A program made the position numbers and the translations under genes. A stretch of 64,000 nucleotides of DNA from Flavobacteriaceae bacterium PS02293 (GTDB lineage Bacteria > Bacteroidota > Bacteroidia > Flavobacteriales > Weeksellaceae), in contig JASCOV010000003.1 of NCBI GenBank assembly GCA_029960045.1, forward strand, positions 124,001-188,000, given 5' to 3'. The number at the start of each line of letters is the position of its first letter. Position 1 is the stretch's first letter. The notes under the pieces were generated by a model that saw nothing but the letters and a program-made list of their open reading frames with translations, had not been told where the DNA came from and did no database searches. Positions 1 to 9,562 of this stretch are shown here, one piece after another.

Positions 1-16
1 TTAGTTCTGAAAACGC

Positions 17-2587
17 TTACTTCTTAGCAGCAGGTTTCTTTGCCGGTGCTTTCTTCGCAGTGGTTGCTTTTTTGGCGACTGGCTTTTTGGCTGCCGGTTT
101 CTTTTTCTCAACGAAGGCTTTTGGGTCTTGCGCGGTGATCCATTTTTTTACCTCATCCAGGGAAACGTCTTTTAGTTCGTCTGCTTCGTATTTGGTGTCA
201 TCTTTCTTTTTCGGGATCTTGTGGATGTTTTTGCCATGTTTCACGATTGGTCCCCATCTCGCATTTTCGATGGAGATTTTTTCTTCTTCCCAATGTTGGA
301 TGTATCGGTTGGCCTCTTTCTCCAGTTTCGCGTCGATGAGTTCATTGATATCGCTTTGAGACAAATTATCGAAGTTATAACGTTTCGGAACGTTGATAAA
401 AATACTTTGATATTTGATGAATGGTCCGAATCTACCGGTTCCTTTCGTTACTGGTTCGCCTTTGTAGCTTGCGATTGGCGCGTCTGCCACTTTCTTTTCG
501 TTGATGATCTCTTCTGCACGGTTTTGATCTACGGAAAGCGGATCTTCACCTTTCGGAATGCTGATGTAGGTCTCGCCCCATTTCACATAAGGTCCGAATC
601 TTCCAACACCGACAGCAACAGGTTGTCCATCTACTTCTTTCAAATCAAAAGGCAATCTGAACACTTCCAAAGCATCTTCCAAAGTGATGGTTGCAATATT
701 CTGATGCGCCATCAACGACGCGAAAATTGGTTTCTCTTCATCATCCTGCTCGCCAATCTGGATCATCGGTCCGAATCTTCCAATCCTTGCGTGAACATTT
801 TTACCGGATTTCGGGTCAACACCAAGAATTCTTTCGCCATTCGCACGGTCTGCATTTTCCTCTACATCTTCGATCCTTGGGTGGAATTTGGAGTAGAAAT
901 CTGTCATCATCTCTTTCCATTTCTGGTCGCCGCTTGCAATATGGTCAAAACTTTCCTCAACTCTCGCCGTGAAACCGTAATCCAGAATCTCAGCAAAATT
1001 ATTAGTTAAGAAATCATTGACAACTTCACCAATATCGGTAGGGATAAATTTGTTTTTATCACCACCAAACTTCTCTTCAAGAACTTCTTTTTTGACACCG
1101 GATTTCCCCAATGTCATTTTCACGATCTCTCTTTTCTGAGGTTCGAGTTCTCTTTTATCTACATATTCACGATTCTGAATAGTTTGGATTGTCGGAGCAT
1201 AAGTCGATGGACGACCGATTCCCAACTCTTCCAGTTTCTTCACCAAACCAGCTTCCGTAAATCTTGCGGATGGTCTCGTGAACTTTTCAGTCGCTGTAAT
1301 TTTTTTATAGTCTAAAGCTTCGCCGATGGAAACTTTTGGTAACAATTTTTCGTTGCTTTCGTCGTCTTCATCCTCCGTTTTTACGATGCCGTAAGCCTTA
1401 AGGAAACCATCAAAAATGATGACTTCACCTTGTGCTTCGAAATGTTGTGGCAATTTGGCATTACCAATTTCTATAACAGTTTTCTCGATTTTCGCATTCT
1501 CCATTTGAGAAGCTAAAGTTCGTCTGTAAATCAATTGATATAATTTATTCAACTGCACATCACCAATGGATTTCAAAGAGAAATCTGTCGGACGGATCGC
1601 CTCGTGCGCTTCCTGTGCAGATGATGATTTTGTAGTGTAATTTCTTGGTTTAGAATAATTCTCACCGTATTCAGAAACAATCTGCGCTTTTGCACCATTG
1701 ATGGCTTCCTGAGAAAGATTCACGGAATCCGTTCTCATATAAGTGATGAATCCTTCCTCGTAAAGTCTCTGCGCCAAACGCATTGTAGAAGTTACGTTAT
1801 ATCCAAGTCTAGAAGAAGCTTCCTGTTGCAAAGTAGAAGTCGTGAACGGTGCAGAAGCTGTTCTGGTTCCTGGTTTGGTCTCCACATTCAGAACTTTGAA
1901 GTCTGTGGTTTTGGCCAAATTAAGGAAGTTCTCTGCATCAGATTCTTTCTCGAAATCTTTTTTCAGTTTTGCTAATATTTCCTGTTTCGCATTATTAAGG
2001 AAAATTCCTTCAAGCTTGAAACTCGGTTTTGGAGTAAACTCGCGGATCTCTTTTTCCCTTTCCACAACCAATCGTACTGCAACGGATTGCACACGTCCTG
2101 CAGAAAGTCCGGTTTTCACTTTTTTCCAAAGAACCGGTGACATTTCGAAACCAACGATTCTGTCCAGAACTCGTCTTGCCTGTTGTGCATTCACCAAATT
2201 CTGGTCGATATCTCTTGGATTATCGATGGCTTTCAAGATCGCATTTTTGGTGATCTCGTGGAAAACGATTCTTTTTCTGTTTTCAGGTTTTAATTTCAGT
2301 TCATCTGCCAAATGCCAGGCGATAGCTTCTCCTTCGCGGTCCTCATCGGAAGCCAGCCAAACCATATCGGCTTTTTTCACAGAGGCTTTCAGTTCTGCGA
2401 CCAATTTCTTCTTATCGGCAGAAACTTCATAGTCAGGCGTGAAATTCGACAAGTCGATTCCCATCCCTTTTTTAGGCAGATCACGAATGTGTCCGAAGCT
2501 GGATTTGACCTCGAAATCTGAACCTAAATATTTCTGAATTGTTTTTGCTTTTGCCGGAGATTCGACAATCACTAAGTTTTTTGGCAT
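17..2587 (-). CDS. topA: DNA topoisomerase I (type IA)
   Basis: Relaxes negatively supercoiled DNA by a single-strand break and passage mechanism. The Toprim domain is at the N-terminus (VIVESPAKAKT with Glu9; metal-binding SDEDREGE at 80-87). The type IA core follows, with the active-site Tyr283 in GFITYMRTDS. The C-terminal third holds several GRFGP-type topo_C repeats instead of four-Cys zinc fingers, then a Lys/Ala/Pro-rich tail of about 30 residues resembling histone H1. The ATG at 2587 is chosen over an in-frame TTG at 2605. A consensus -7 box (TACTTTTG, minus strand, 2603-2610) covers that TTG, so it should lie upstream of the transcript start. The product is about 856 aa, normal for Bacteroidota. 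It is divergent from the pigment operon. Confidence 0.97.
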   Translation of the reverse strand: MPKNLVIVESPAKAKTIQKYLGSDFEVKSSFGHIRDLPKKGMGIDLSNFTPDYEVSADKKKLVAELKASVKKADMVWLASDEDREGEAIAWHLADELKLKPENRKRIVFHEITKNAILKAIDNPRDIDQNLVNAQQARRVLDRIVGFEMSPVLWKKVKTGLSAGRVQSVAVRLVVEREKEIREFTPKPSFKLEGIFLNNAKQEILAKLKKDFEKESDAENFLNLAKTTDFKVLNVETKPGTRTASAPFTTSTLQQEASSRLGYNVTSTMRLAQRLYEEGFITYMRTDSVNLSQEAINGAKAQIVSEYGENYSKPRNYTTKSSSAQEAHEAIRPTDFSLKSIGDVQLNKLYQLIYRRTLASQMENAKIEKTVIEIGNAKLPQHFEAQGEVIIFDGFLKAYGIVKTEDEDDESNEKLLPKVSIGEALDYKKITATEKFTRPSARFTEAGLVKKLEELGIGRPSTYAPTIQTIQNREYVDKRELEPQKREIVKMTLGKSGVKKEVLEEKFGGDKNKFIPTDIGEVVNDFLTNNFAEILDYGFTARVEESFDHIASGDQKWKEMMTDFYSKFHPRIEDVEENADRANGERILGVDPKSGKNVHARIGRFGPMIQIGEQDDEEKPIFASLMAHQNIATITLEDALEVFRLPFDLKEVDGQPVAVGVGRFGPYVKWGETYISIPKGEDPLSVDQNRAEEIINEKKVADAPIASYKGEPVTKGTGRFGPFIKYQSIFINVPKRYNFDNLSQSDINELIDAKLEKEANRYIQHWEEEKISIENARWGPIVKHGKNIHKIPKKKDDTKYEADELKDVSLDEVKKWITAQDPKAFVEKKKPAAKKPVAKKATTAKKAPAKKPAAKK

Positions 2588-2602
2588 CCTGAAAAATTTT
2601 TG

Positions 2603-2610
2603 CAAAAGTA
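2603..2610 (-). promoter_or_regulatory. -7 promoter box of topA
   Basis: TACTTTTG on the minus strand is a full match to the Bacteroidota primary-sigma -7 consensus TAnnTTTG. It lies 15 bases before the topA ATG. No clear -33 TTG is visible at the usual 17-23 base distance. Confidence 0.55.
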
Positions 2611-2849
2611 GGCGTTTTTTTATAATTAACCATTTTAAGAATCATTTCTCCTGTCTATACCTTATATATATGACTGATTTTACATAAAATTAGTCTCATT
2701 TTAACTTTTAAAATCTTAACTTTTTTATTAAATTCGCAGTCTTAAATTTATAAGAATTTCGATTTTAGTCACTGAAAATGAATAAGTTCGAAAACACAAA
2801 AACTCTAACCTTACCTAAACTGTAGAAATACATCCGGACCAAATTCAAA

Positions 2850-5800
2850 ATGCATCGCTTTTTCATCTATTTATATTATCTGATTTCTAAAAATCGATTG
2901 ATTTCCATCGCTATGGCTTTGGGAATTCTTGTTGTTTGCGGGTTTTTTGCTTCAAAAATTAATTTTGAGGAAGACATTAATCAGATTATTCCGAAAAATG
3001 ACAAGTCAGATTTAACTGCAAAAGTTCTGAAACAACTCAATTTTTCAGACAAAATCATCGTCATCATCGAAAAAAAATCGAAAAATGATAATTTCCAGCT
3101 TTCAGAAACTGCAGATACTTTTTTAAATAAAATTGAACCTTTAAAAAAATACATCGGCTCGGTTCAGGGAAAAGTGAATGATAACGAGATTTCGGAAACT
3201 TTTGATTTCGTGAATCAGAATCTCCCTTTGTTTTTGGATGAAAATGATTATAAAGAAATTGAAAGAAAACTCAACAAAGACAGTATTGCGAAGCAAGTTG
3301 AGAACAATTATGTTTCCTTGGTCTCGCCGACAAGTTTGGTTACAAAGGAATTCATTAAAAAAGATCCGCTTGGAATTACTTTTCTTGGAATCAAGAAACT
3401 GAATGCTTTAAATATCAGTAAAGATTTCAAGCTTGAAGATAATTATATCGTTACCAAAGACGGAAAAAACCTACTACTTTTCATCGATCCAAAAAACAAA
3501 AGCAACGATACCAAAAACAATGAAGTTTTCGTCAATCAACTCAATGAAATCAAAGACGACATTAATAAAAGTTTTAAAGGGAAAACAGAAATCAGTTATT
3601 TTGGTTCGCCGGTAATTGCGGTTGCAAATGCACAACAAATCAAAAAAGACATTCAGAATACGGTGATTATTTCGATGTCGTTGCTTTTGATTTTGCTGAT
3701 TTATTATTTCAGAAATTTCTTTACGCCTTTAATTGTTTTCTTACCGACGGTTTTTGCAGTTTTCATTTCGCTGTTGATTTTATATTTTATTAAAGATAAA
3801 ATTTCGGCAATTTCCCTCAGTGTTGGAGCGATCCTCATTGGAATTACTATTGATTACGCCCTCCATATTTTGACGCATTACAAACACAACAACAATATTG
3901 AAGAGCTTTACAAAGAAATTACGCAACCGATTATTTTAAGTAGCGCAACAACGGCGGTTTCATTTTTATGTTTGGTTTTCGTTCGTTCGGAAGCGTTGAA
4001 GGATCTCGGGCTTTTTGCTGCAATTACAGTTTTTCTTTCTTCGTTTGCAGCTTTAATTATTGTTCCTCAATTGTATCATCCGAAAGAAAAATCGGAAAAA
4101 GTAAGCACCAATTTCATCGACAGAATTGGAAATTATCCTTACGAAAAAAACAGACCTTTGATTATCGGCTGTTCTCTGATGATTATTGCGTGTCTTTTCG
4201 GTTTCCGTCATGTTGGTTTTAATGAGGATATTGGCGAGTTGAATTACATTCCGAAAGATCTGAAAATCAGCGAAGCCAAATTGGAAAAACTGTCTGACAT
4301 TACTTCGAAATCAATTTACACAATTTCTTACGGGAATTCTGAAAGTGAAGCGCTGGCGAGAAATTCTCAGCTAAGTCAATTTTTAGAAAAGGAAAAACAG
4401 GAAGGGAAAATTTTAAGTTACAATTCGATTGGTAATGTTGTTTTGTCGAAAGAAGATCAGCAGAAAAAAGTTGAAAAATGGAATCAGTTTTGGAATCAAA
4501 ATAAAAAAAGTCAGACAATTTCCGAATTGGTCAAAAACGGTAATCAATTTGGGTTCAATGCTTCCGCATTTGATCAGTTCAATGAAAATTTAAATAAAAC
4601 GTATTCTAATCTGAGTCTAAAAGATTACGAAAAAATTAAGGCATTTCAAATTTCAGAATTCCTTAGTAATGAAAATGGATTTTATACCGTTTCAAATGTT
4701 GTAAAAGTTGATGAAAAGAAAAGAGATGCTTTCATAAAAGATGTTGAAAAAAATCACGAAGCTTTGGCAATCGACCGCCAACAGATGAATGAAAACTTTT
4801 TAGGATTGTTGAAAAATGATTTTAATACGTTGATTAATTATTCTCTTCTAGCAATCATTTTGACAATCATCGTTTTCTTCAGAAACTTTGAATTGTCTTT
4901 ATTAACAATGTTCCCGATTGTTTTAACAGGCGTTGTAACTGCAGGAATTTTATATTTTTCAGGTTTAGAACTCAATATTTTCAGTACCGTTGTCTGTACA
5001 TTAGTTTTTGGGGTTGGAGACGATTTCAGTATTTTCTTAACCAAAGCGATGCAGAAAGAGCATACAACCGGAAAAAATGAACTTCCAACTTATAGAATTT
5101 CGATTATTCTGGCAGTTTTCACAACGATTTTATCCATCGGTTCTTTGATTTTCGCAAAACATCCGGCTTTGCATTCTTTAGCTTTGGTTGCTTTGATCGG
5201 AATGTTTTCTGTGATTGTGATTACCTCGACTTTGTATCCGTTTTGGTTTAGATTTTTGATTATCAACAGACAGAAAAAAGGATTGTCGCCAATTACTTTG
5301 AGACTGTTTTTACATTCGATGATTCTCTTTATTTATTATGGTTTGGGAGGATTTATTTTCTCTGCACTTGGAAGCATATTTGTGAAGAACTCGAAGGGAA
5401 AAACTCTGGATATTATCAAATTGATTTTAGCGAAGTTTATGAAGTCTGTTCTTTACGGAAATCCTTTTGTAAAGAAAAAAGTCATTACAAATCCCAATGA
5501 AGATTTCAGCAAACCAGCGATCATCATTGCGAATCACACTTCATTTCTGGACACATTAGCGATTGCGATGGCAACGCATAAGATTGTTTATCTGGTTAAC
5601 GATTGGGTTTGGAATTCTCCTGTTTTTGGAAAATTAGTCAAAGCTTTAGGATTTTTTCCGGTTTCTCAAGGCATCGAAAATGGGAAAGAAAAATTGAAAG
5701 AAAAGATCGCACAAGGCTATTCATTAGTCGTTTTTCCGGAAGCTGAAAGATCTTATACGAATGATGTAAAACGTTTTCACAAAGGTGCTTTTTATTTGGC

Positions 5801-6503
5801 TGAGGAATATGACTTGGATATTTTGCCTCTTTACATTCACGGGAATTCTGAAGTTTTACCAAAAGGTGATTTCATTATTTATGACGGCGATATTATTGTG
5901 AAAGTCGGTGACAGAATCAGCAAAGATGATTTGACATTCGGCACAACTTATAAAGAAAGGGCTAAAAACATTAATGCTAATTTCCGAGAAGAATTTGCGA
6001 AACTGAGAAATGAAATTGAGGATGAAGATTATTTCAAAAAGAAATTATTTCTGAGTTTCCTTTATAAAGAATCTGAAGTTGTAAAACCTGTAAAAGCAGA
6101 TTTTGAGAAAAATAAATCGGGTTATTTTGAATTGAATAAACATATTGCAAAAGATGCAACAATCCTTCATATCGCTGATGATTTTGGACAGAAAGATTTC
6201 CTTCTGACAATTCAGCAAGCTGGAAGAAAGATATTTAGTTTTATTAAAAATAAAGAGAAACGAGAAATTGCTGAACAAAATTATCTCGTCAAAAGAAGAA
6301 AAATAAATTACATCGAAAACCTGTCTGACATTAATAAAACCATTGATATCCTCCTAATCTCCGATCAGAATTTTGATCTCTCCGAAGTTCCAAATTTACC
6401 TGAAATCGTTATTTTCCTCAATACAAAAAATACACTTTCTGACAATATCAATTTTAACTTAGAGCACAATTCAGAATCAATTAAAGTACTAAGACGCAAA
6501 TAA
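2850..6503 (+). CDS. MMPL/RND exporter fused to lysophospholipid acyltransferase and a decayed methyltransferase-like domain
   Basis: A 1217-aa fusion. The first ~830 residues are an MMPL/RND-type inner-membrane exporter: an N-terminal TM helix, a periplasmic loop, and two bundles of hydrophobic helices around residues 270-420 and 650-820. A PlsC-type acyltransferase follows, with NHTSFLD near residue 895 (the HX4D catalytic motif) and FPEAERS near 961. The last ~200 residues resemble a class I SAM methyltransferase in layout (ATILHIADDFG near 1103), but the Gly-rich motif I is lost. Related Bacteroidota proteins in aryl polyene loci are trifunctional. As the first gene of the plus-strand pigment arm it probably exports or anchors the pigment or its lipid intermediates. 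The substrate cannot be read from the sequence. Confidence 0.85.
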   Translation: MHRFFIYLYYLISKNRLISIAMALGILVVCGFFASKINFEEDINQIIPKNDKSDLTAKVLKQLNFSDKIIVIIEKKSKNDNFQLSETADTFLNKIEPLKKYIGSVQGKVNDNEISETFDFVNQNLPLFLDENDYKEIERKLNKDSIAKQVENNYVSLVSPTSLVTKEFIKKDPLGITFLGIKKLNALNISKDFKLEDNYIVTKDGKNLLLFIDPKNKSNDTKNNEVFVNQLNEIKDDINKSFKGKTEISYFGSPVIAVANAQQIKKDIQNTVIISMSLLLILLIYYFRNFFTPLIVFLPTVFAVFISLLILYFIKDKISAISLSVGAILIGITIDYALHILTHYKHNNNIEELYKEITQPIILSSATTAVSFLCLVFVRSEALKDLGLFAAITVFLSSFAALIIVPQLYHPKEKSEKVSTNFIDRIGNYPYEKNRPLIIGCSLMIIACLFGFRHVGFNEDIGELNYIPKDLKISEAKLEKLSDITSKSIYTISYGNSESEALARNSQLSQFLEKEKQEGKILSYNSIGNVVLSKEDQQKKVEKWNQFWNQNKKSQTISELVKNGNQFGFNASAFDQFNENLNKTYSNLSLKDYEKIKAFQISEFLSNENGFYTVSNVVKVDEKKRDAFIKDVEKNHEALAIDRQQMNENFLGLLKNDFNTLINYSLLAIILTIIVFFRNFELSLLTMFPIVLTGVVTAGILYFSGLELNIFSTVVCTLVFGVGDDFSIFLTKAMQKEHTTGKNELPTYRISIILAVFTTILSIGSLIFAKHPALHSLALVALIGMFSVIVITSTLYPFWFRFLIINRQKKGLSPITLRLFLHSMILFIYYGLGGFIFSALGSIFVKNSKGKTLDIIKLILAKFMKSVLYGNPFVKKKVITNPNEDFSKPAIIIANHTSFLDTLAIAMATHKIVYLVNDWVWNSPVFGKLVKALGFFPVSQGIENGKEKLKEKIAQGYSLVVFPEAERSYTNDVKRFHKGAFYLAEEYDLDILPLYIHGNSEVLPKGDFIIYDGDIIVKVGDRISKDDLTFGTTYKERAKNINANFREEFAKLRNEIEDEDYFKKKLFLSFLYKESEVVKPVKADFEKNKSGYFELNKHIAKDATILHIADDFGQKDFLLTIQQAGRKIFSFIKNKEKREIAEQNYLVKRRKINYIENLSDINKTIDILLISDQNFDLSEVPNLPEIVIFLNTKNTLSDNINFNLEHNSESIKVLRRK

Positions 6504-6518
6504 TAAATTTGAAAATCT

Positions 6519-6526
6519 TATTTTTG
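6519..6526 (+). promoter_or_regulatory. possible -7 promoter box upstream of darA
   Basis: TATTTTTG matches TAnnTTTG and sits 18 bases before the darA ATG, in the 41-base gap after the exporter gene. No TTG occurs at proper spacing, so this may be a weak internal promoter or chance in AT-rich DNA. Confidence 0.3.
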
Positions 6527-6544
6527 TTTTTATATTAAATTCTA

Positions 6545-7456
6545 ATGCCAAAAAACATACTTGTCATTTATTATTCGCAGACGGGACAATTGGAAGATAT
6601 TGTAAAAAATATTGCCAAACCGTTTGAAAATAACGAAGACTACAAAGTCATTTATTACAATATTAAGTTGAAGGAAGATTTCCCTTTTCCTTGGTCGAGT
6701 GATGTTTTTTTCAACACATTTCCAGAGTCTTATCTTCAAATTCCCAGCGAAATCTATCCACCTTCTGATGAAGTCCTGAACACCAAATTCGATTTGATTC
6801 TTTTCGGCTATCAGGTTTGGTATCTCACGCCTTCCATTCCGATTATTTCATTTCTGAAAAGTGGATTTGCAGAAAATATTTTGAAGGACACACCAGTCGT
6901 AACCATTTCCGGAACCCGAAATATGTGGATGCTTTCTCAGGAAAAACTGAAAGTTTATCTAAAAAGAATGAATGCCAAATTAGTAGGAAACATCGCATTG
7001 GTAGACAGACACGACAATTACACAAGTGTTTTGACAATTCTAAGATGGCTGACAACCGGACAAAAAGAAAAATCAGGAATGTTGCCGGCAGCCGGAGTTT
7101 CAGATGAAGAAATCAACGACGCAGGAAAATATGGAGAAATCATCAAAACTTATTTGGATAAAAATGATTTTGCGAATTTGCAACCAGATTTAGTGAAAAA
7201 TGGCGCTGTAGAAATCCGCCCATTTCTAGTACGAGTTGAAAAAGTAGGTAATAAAATCTTCACTGTTTGGAGCAATCTAATTATGAAGAAAAAAGAAAAA
7301 CGACCTTTGCTGATCAAATTCTTTAAGGTATATTTGATGGCAGCTATATGGATTATCTCGCCAATTGTTTTGATTTTTCATATCTTGCTGGCGCCTATTT
7401 TATGGTCAAAAAGACAAAAACAAAAAACATATTTACAAGGAATTAATTTAAAATAA
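6545..7456 (+). CDS. darA: DarA-like dialkylresorcinol condensing enzyme
   Basis: The product has 303 aa. It begins with a flavodoxin-like fold (ILVIYYSQTGQ phosphate-binding-like loop at residues 4-14, then LILFGYQVWYLTPSIPIISFL). It ends with a hydrophobic helix around 265-290 and a basic tail. This architecture and its position directly before a KAS III gene match DarA of dialkylresorcinol and flexirubin clusters, which works with DarB to form and aromatise the resorcinol ring from two fatty acyl thioesters. The stop overlaps the darB start (TAATG), indicating translational coupling. I assign it from family resemblance and context. The catalytic mechanism of DarA is not evident from the sequence. 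Confidence 0.85.
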   Translation: MPKNILVIYYSQTGQLEDIVKNIAKPFENNEDYKVIYYNIKLKEDFPFPWSSDVFFNTFPESYLQIPSEIYPPSDEVLNTKFDLILFGYQVWYLTPSIPIISFLKSGFAENILKDTPVVTISGTRNMWMLSQEKLKVYLKRMNAKLVGNIALVDRHDNYTSVLTILRWLTTGQKEKSGMLPAAGVSDEEINDAGKYGEIIKTYLDKNDFANLQPDLVKNGAVEIRPFLVRVEKVGNKIFTVWSNLIMKKKEKRPLLIKFFKVYLMAAIWIISPIVLIFHILLAPILWSKRQKQKTYLQGINLK

Positions 7457-8595
7457 TGAACGACGTCTATATAACCAAAGCCTCCACATTTTTACCAAAC
7501 GAGCCAGTTCAAAACGACGAGATGGAAGATTATCTCGGATTGGTAAACGGAAAACCTTCGAAAGCTAAATCACTGATTCTTAGAAACAATCAAATCAAAA
7601 CAAGATATTACGCTTTAGACAAAAACGGAAAAGCAACACATACCAACGCACAAATAACAGCCGAAGCAATCAACGGACTTTTTGATGAGAATTTCAAAAA
7701 AGAAGATATGGAATTGCTGTCTTGCGGAACAACATCTGCAGACCAAATCCAACCTTCTCACGCATCAATGGTTCACGGCGAACTTAATATCGGAAAGTCT
7801 GTAGAAATCAATACTTCTATGGGACTTTGCAACTCTGGGATGAATGCATTGAATTATGGTTTCCTTTCTCTGAAAGCTGGCGTTAAAAATAATGCTGTTT
7901 GCGTAGGTTCCGAAAGAATGTCCGCTTGGATGACTGCTGATAAATTCAACCATGAAGCTGAAAATCTGAAACTTCTGGAAGAAAGACCAATCGTTGCATT
8001 CAAAAGAGAATTCCTGAGATGGATGCTTTCTGATGGTGCAGGTGCATTTCTACTGGAAAAAAAGCCGAGAGAAAATGAAGTGTCATTAAAAATTGACTGG
8101 ATTGATTTCTACTCCTACGCACACGAAATCGAAGCTTGCATGTATTCTGGTTGCGAAAAACAGGAAGACGGAAGCCTGAAATCTTGGGCAGAATATCCAG
8201 CAGAAGAATGGCTTAACCAATCGATTTTCGCGTTGAAACAAGACACGAAAATCCTTGACAAATATATTTTGGTAAAAGGTGCAGAAAGTTTGAGAACATC
8301 TTTTGACAAACACGAACTTGACCCTGAAACCGTAGACCACGTTTTGGCGCACATTTCTTCCGGCTATTTCAAAGATGGCTTGAAGGAGGAATTTGCGAAT
8401 GTTGGTCTGGATTTTCCTTGGGAAAAATGGTTTTACAATCTTTCCGAAGTTGGGAATATCGGCGCTGGTTCTATTTTCATCGCTGTTGAACAATTAATGA
8501 ATTCCGGAAAATTGAAGAAAGGAGAAAAAATCCTTCTTTGTGTACCGGAGAGTGGAAGATTCGCTTATTCTTGTTCATTATTGACTGTTTGCTAA
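7456..8595 (+). CDS. darB: DarB-like ketoacyl synthase III
   Basis: A 379-aa KAS III/thiolase-fold protein with an intact Cys-His-Asn triad: Cys125 in MGLCNSGM, His299 in HVLAHISSG and Asn334 in EVGNIGAGS. In dialkylresorcinol synthesis DarB condenses a beta-ketoacyl thioester with an enoyl or second acyl thioester, giving the cyclohexanedione that DarA aromatises. It is coupled to darA by a TAATG overlap and to the next hotdog gene in the same way. This pair is the diagnostic signature that makes the locus flexirubin-like rather than a plain aryl polyene locus. Confidence 0.9.
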   Translation: MNDVYITKASTFLPNEPVQNDEMEDYLGLVNGKPSKAKSLILRNNQIKTRYYALDKNGKATHTNAQITAEAINGLFDENFKKEDMELLSCGTTSADQIQPSHASMVHGELNIGKSVEINTSMGLCNSGMNALNYGFLSLKAGVKNNAVCVGSERMSAWMTADKFNHEAENLKLLEERPIVAFKREFLRWMLSDGAGAFLLEKKPRENEVSLKIDWIDFYSYAHEIEACMYSGCEKQEDGSLKSWAEYPAEEWLNQSIFALKQDTKILDKYILVKGAESLRTSFDKHELDPETVDHVLAHISSGYFKDGLKEEFANVGLDFPWEKWFYNLSEVGNIGAGSIFIAVEQLMNSGKLKKGEKILLCVPESGRFAYSCSLLTVC

Positions 8596-9026
8596 TGGAA
8601 AGCAACTTACCAAACTCCGACAAAGATTTTGTAGAAAGTCTGATTCCGCAGAGATTTCCTTTCGTAATGGTTGGCGAAGTTTCGGACTATTCCGAGAGTC
8701 TTGTTGTTTCAAGATTTACAATTAAAGAAGATAATATTTTTGTGAGCGAAGGAACTTTTCAGGCTTCAGGTTTGATTGAACATCAGGCTCAGACTGTAGC
8801 TTTGCACACCGGTTACAAATATTTTCTTCTGGGAAAAGAATCTCCAACAGGATATATCGGTGCCATCAAATCTTTTGAAGCCGAAAGCTTACCGAAAGTG
8901 GGCGATCAATTGATTTCTGAAGCTACAATCCTGAATGAAATGATGGGCGTAACTTTGGTTGAAATCATTACCAAAATTAATGAAACCGTGATTGCAAAAT
9001 CACAGATGAAAACAGTCGTGAAATAA
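8595..9026 (+). CDS. hotdog-fold dehydratase-like protein (first of two)
   Basis: The product is 143 aa when started at the ATG overlapping the darB stop (TAATG at 8593-8597). An upstream in-frame start at 8538 lies wholly inside darB and is rejected. The fold resembles FabZ/ApeP-type hotdog proteins: RFPFVMVGEV near 20-29 corresponds to the HRxPFLLVD segment, and the central helix reads GLIEHQAQT. The GHFP histidine of FabZ is replaced (EGTFQASG). It probably acts on ACP-bound intermediates of polyene or alkyl chain synthesis, or binds acyl-ACP without dehydrating it. Seven bases separate it from the next, related gene. Confidence 0.75.
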   Translation: MESNLPNSDKDFVESLIPQRFPFVMVGEVSDYSESLVVSRFTIKEDNIFVSEGTFQASGLIEHQAQTVALHTGYKYFLLGKESPTGYIGAIKSFEAESLPKVGDQLISEATILNEMMGVTLVEIITKINETVIAKSQMKTVVK

Positions 9027-9032
9027 TTTTGA

Positions 9033-9473
9033 ATGGAATTGAAGGACGAAAACTTAATCAACATCCACAATTTTCTGCCTCATCGCGAACCAATGCTGAT
9101 GACAGATTACATTCTGGAATTGACTCAGGAAAAAGTGATTACATCTTTCAAAATCGAGCAAAACAATATTTTTGTCATAAACAATGAATTTGTTGAATCT
9201 GGATTGATAGAAAATCTTGCGCAGACTTGTTCATCAATTCTTGGACAAAGTTTTTTTCAGAATCCTGATGTTGAAACTAGGGTTATTGGTTTCATTACCA
9301 ATATCAAAAAAATAGAAATTTTTGCTTTGCCAAAAGTTGACGACATTATCATTTCGAAAGCTTCGTTGATTTCTCAATTTGACAAAATCTGCAATATTTT
9401 TTGTGAAACTTTTCTTAATGATGAATTATTAATCAGAGCAGAAATTAATTTGTTTATTGAAGAAGTTAAATAA
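9033..9473 (+). CDS. hotdog-fold dehydratase-like protein (second of two)
   Basis: A 146-aa hotdog protein similar in plan to the preceding gene. It has LPHREPMLMTD at 14-24 (matching the PHRxPMLLLD segment of ApeP/FabZ proteins) and GLIENLAQT in the central helix. It too lacks the GHFP histidine (NNEFVESG). Two adjacent non-identical hotdog proteins suggest a heteromeric dehydratase, as in aryl polyene loci where two dehydratases are used. This is inference. Its TAA stop overlaps the ATG of a 20-codon ORF. Confidence 0.75.
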   Translation: MELKDENLINIHNFLPHREPMLMTDYILELTQEKVITSFKIEQNNIFVINNEFVESGLIENLAQTCSSILGQSFFQNPDVETRVIGFITNIKKIEIFALPKVDDIIISKASLISQFDKICNIFCETFLNDELLIRAEINLFIEEVK

Positions 9474-9535
9474 TGAACCATCCATCCTCAAAACGTCTTA
9501 AAAAAACCAAATATGATTATGGATGCACCATCTGA
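9473..9535 (+). CDS. 20-aa micro-ORF, translationally coupled
   Basis: ATG at 9473 overlaps the stop of the preceding hotdog gene (TAATG), the same coupling arrangement as darA/darB and darB/hotdog. It encodes a very basic 20-residue peptide ending YDYGCTI: a cluster of Lys and Arg (KRLKKTK), two Tyr and a single Cys near the end, closed by TGA. Nothing else occupies 9474-9562. It could be a real small protein, a coupling leader for the next gene, or chance. I do not recognise a family. Confidence 0.35.
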   Translation: MNHPSSKRLKKTKYDYGCTI

Positions 9536-9562
9536 CCTTTGAGAAATAATAAATATAATCAG

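Noticed and set aside
221..1009. Long plus-strand ORF (262 codons) opposite topA
   Set aside because: It lies fully antisense to conserved topoisomerase sequence, has no start context and no recognisable domain.
8538..8594. Extended start of the first hotdog gene
   Set aside because: The added residues are out-of-frame darB sequence; the coupled ATG at 8595 fits the family start.
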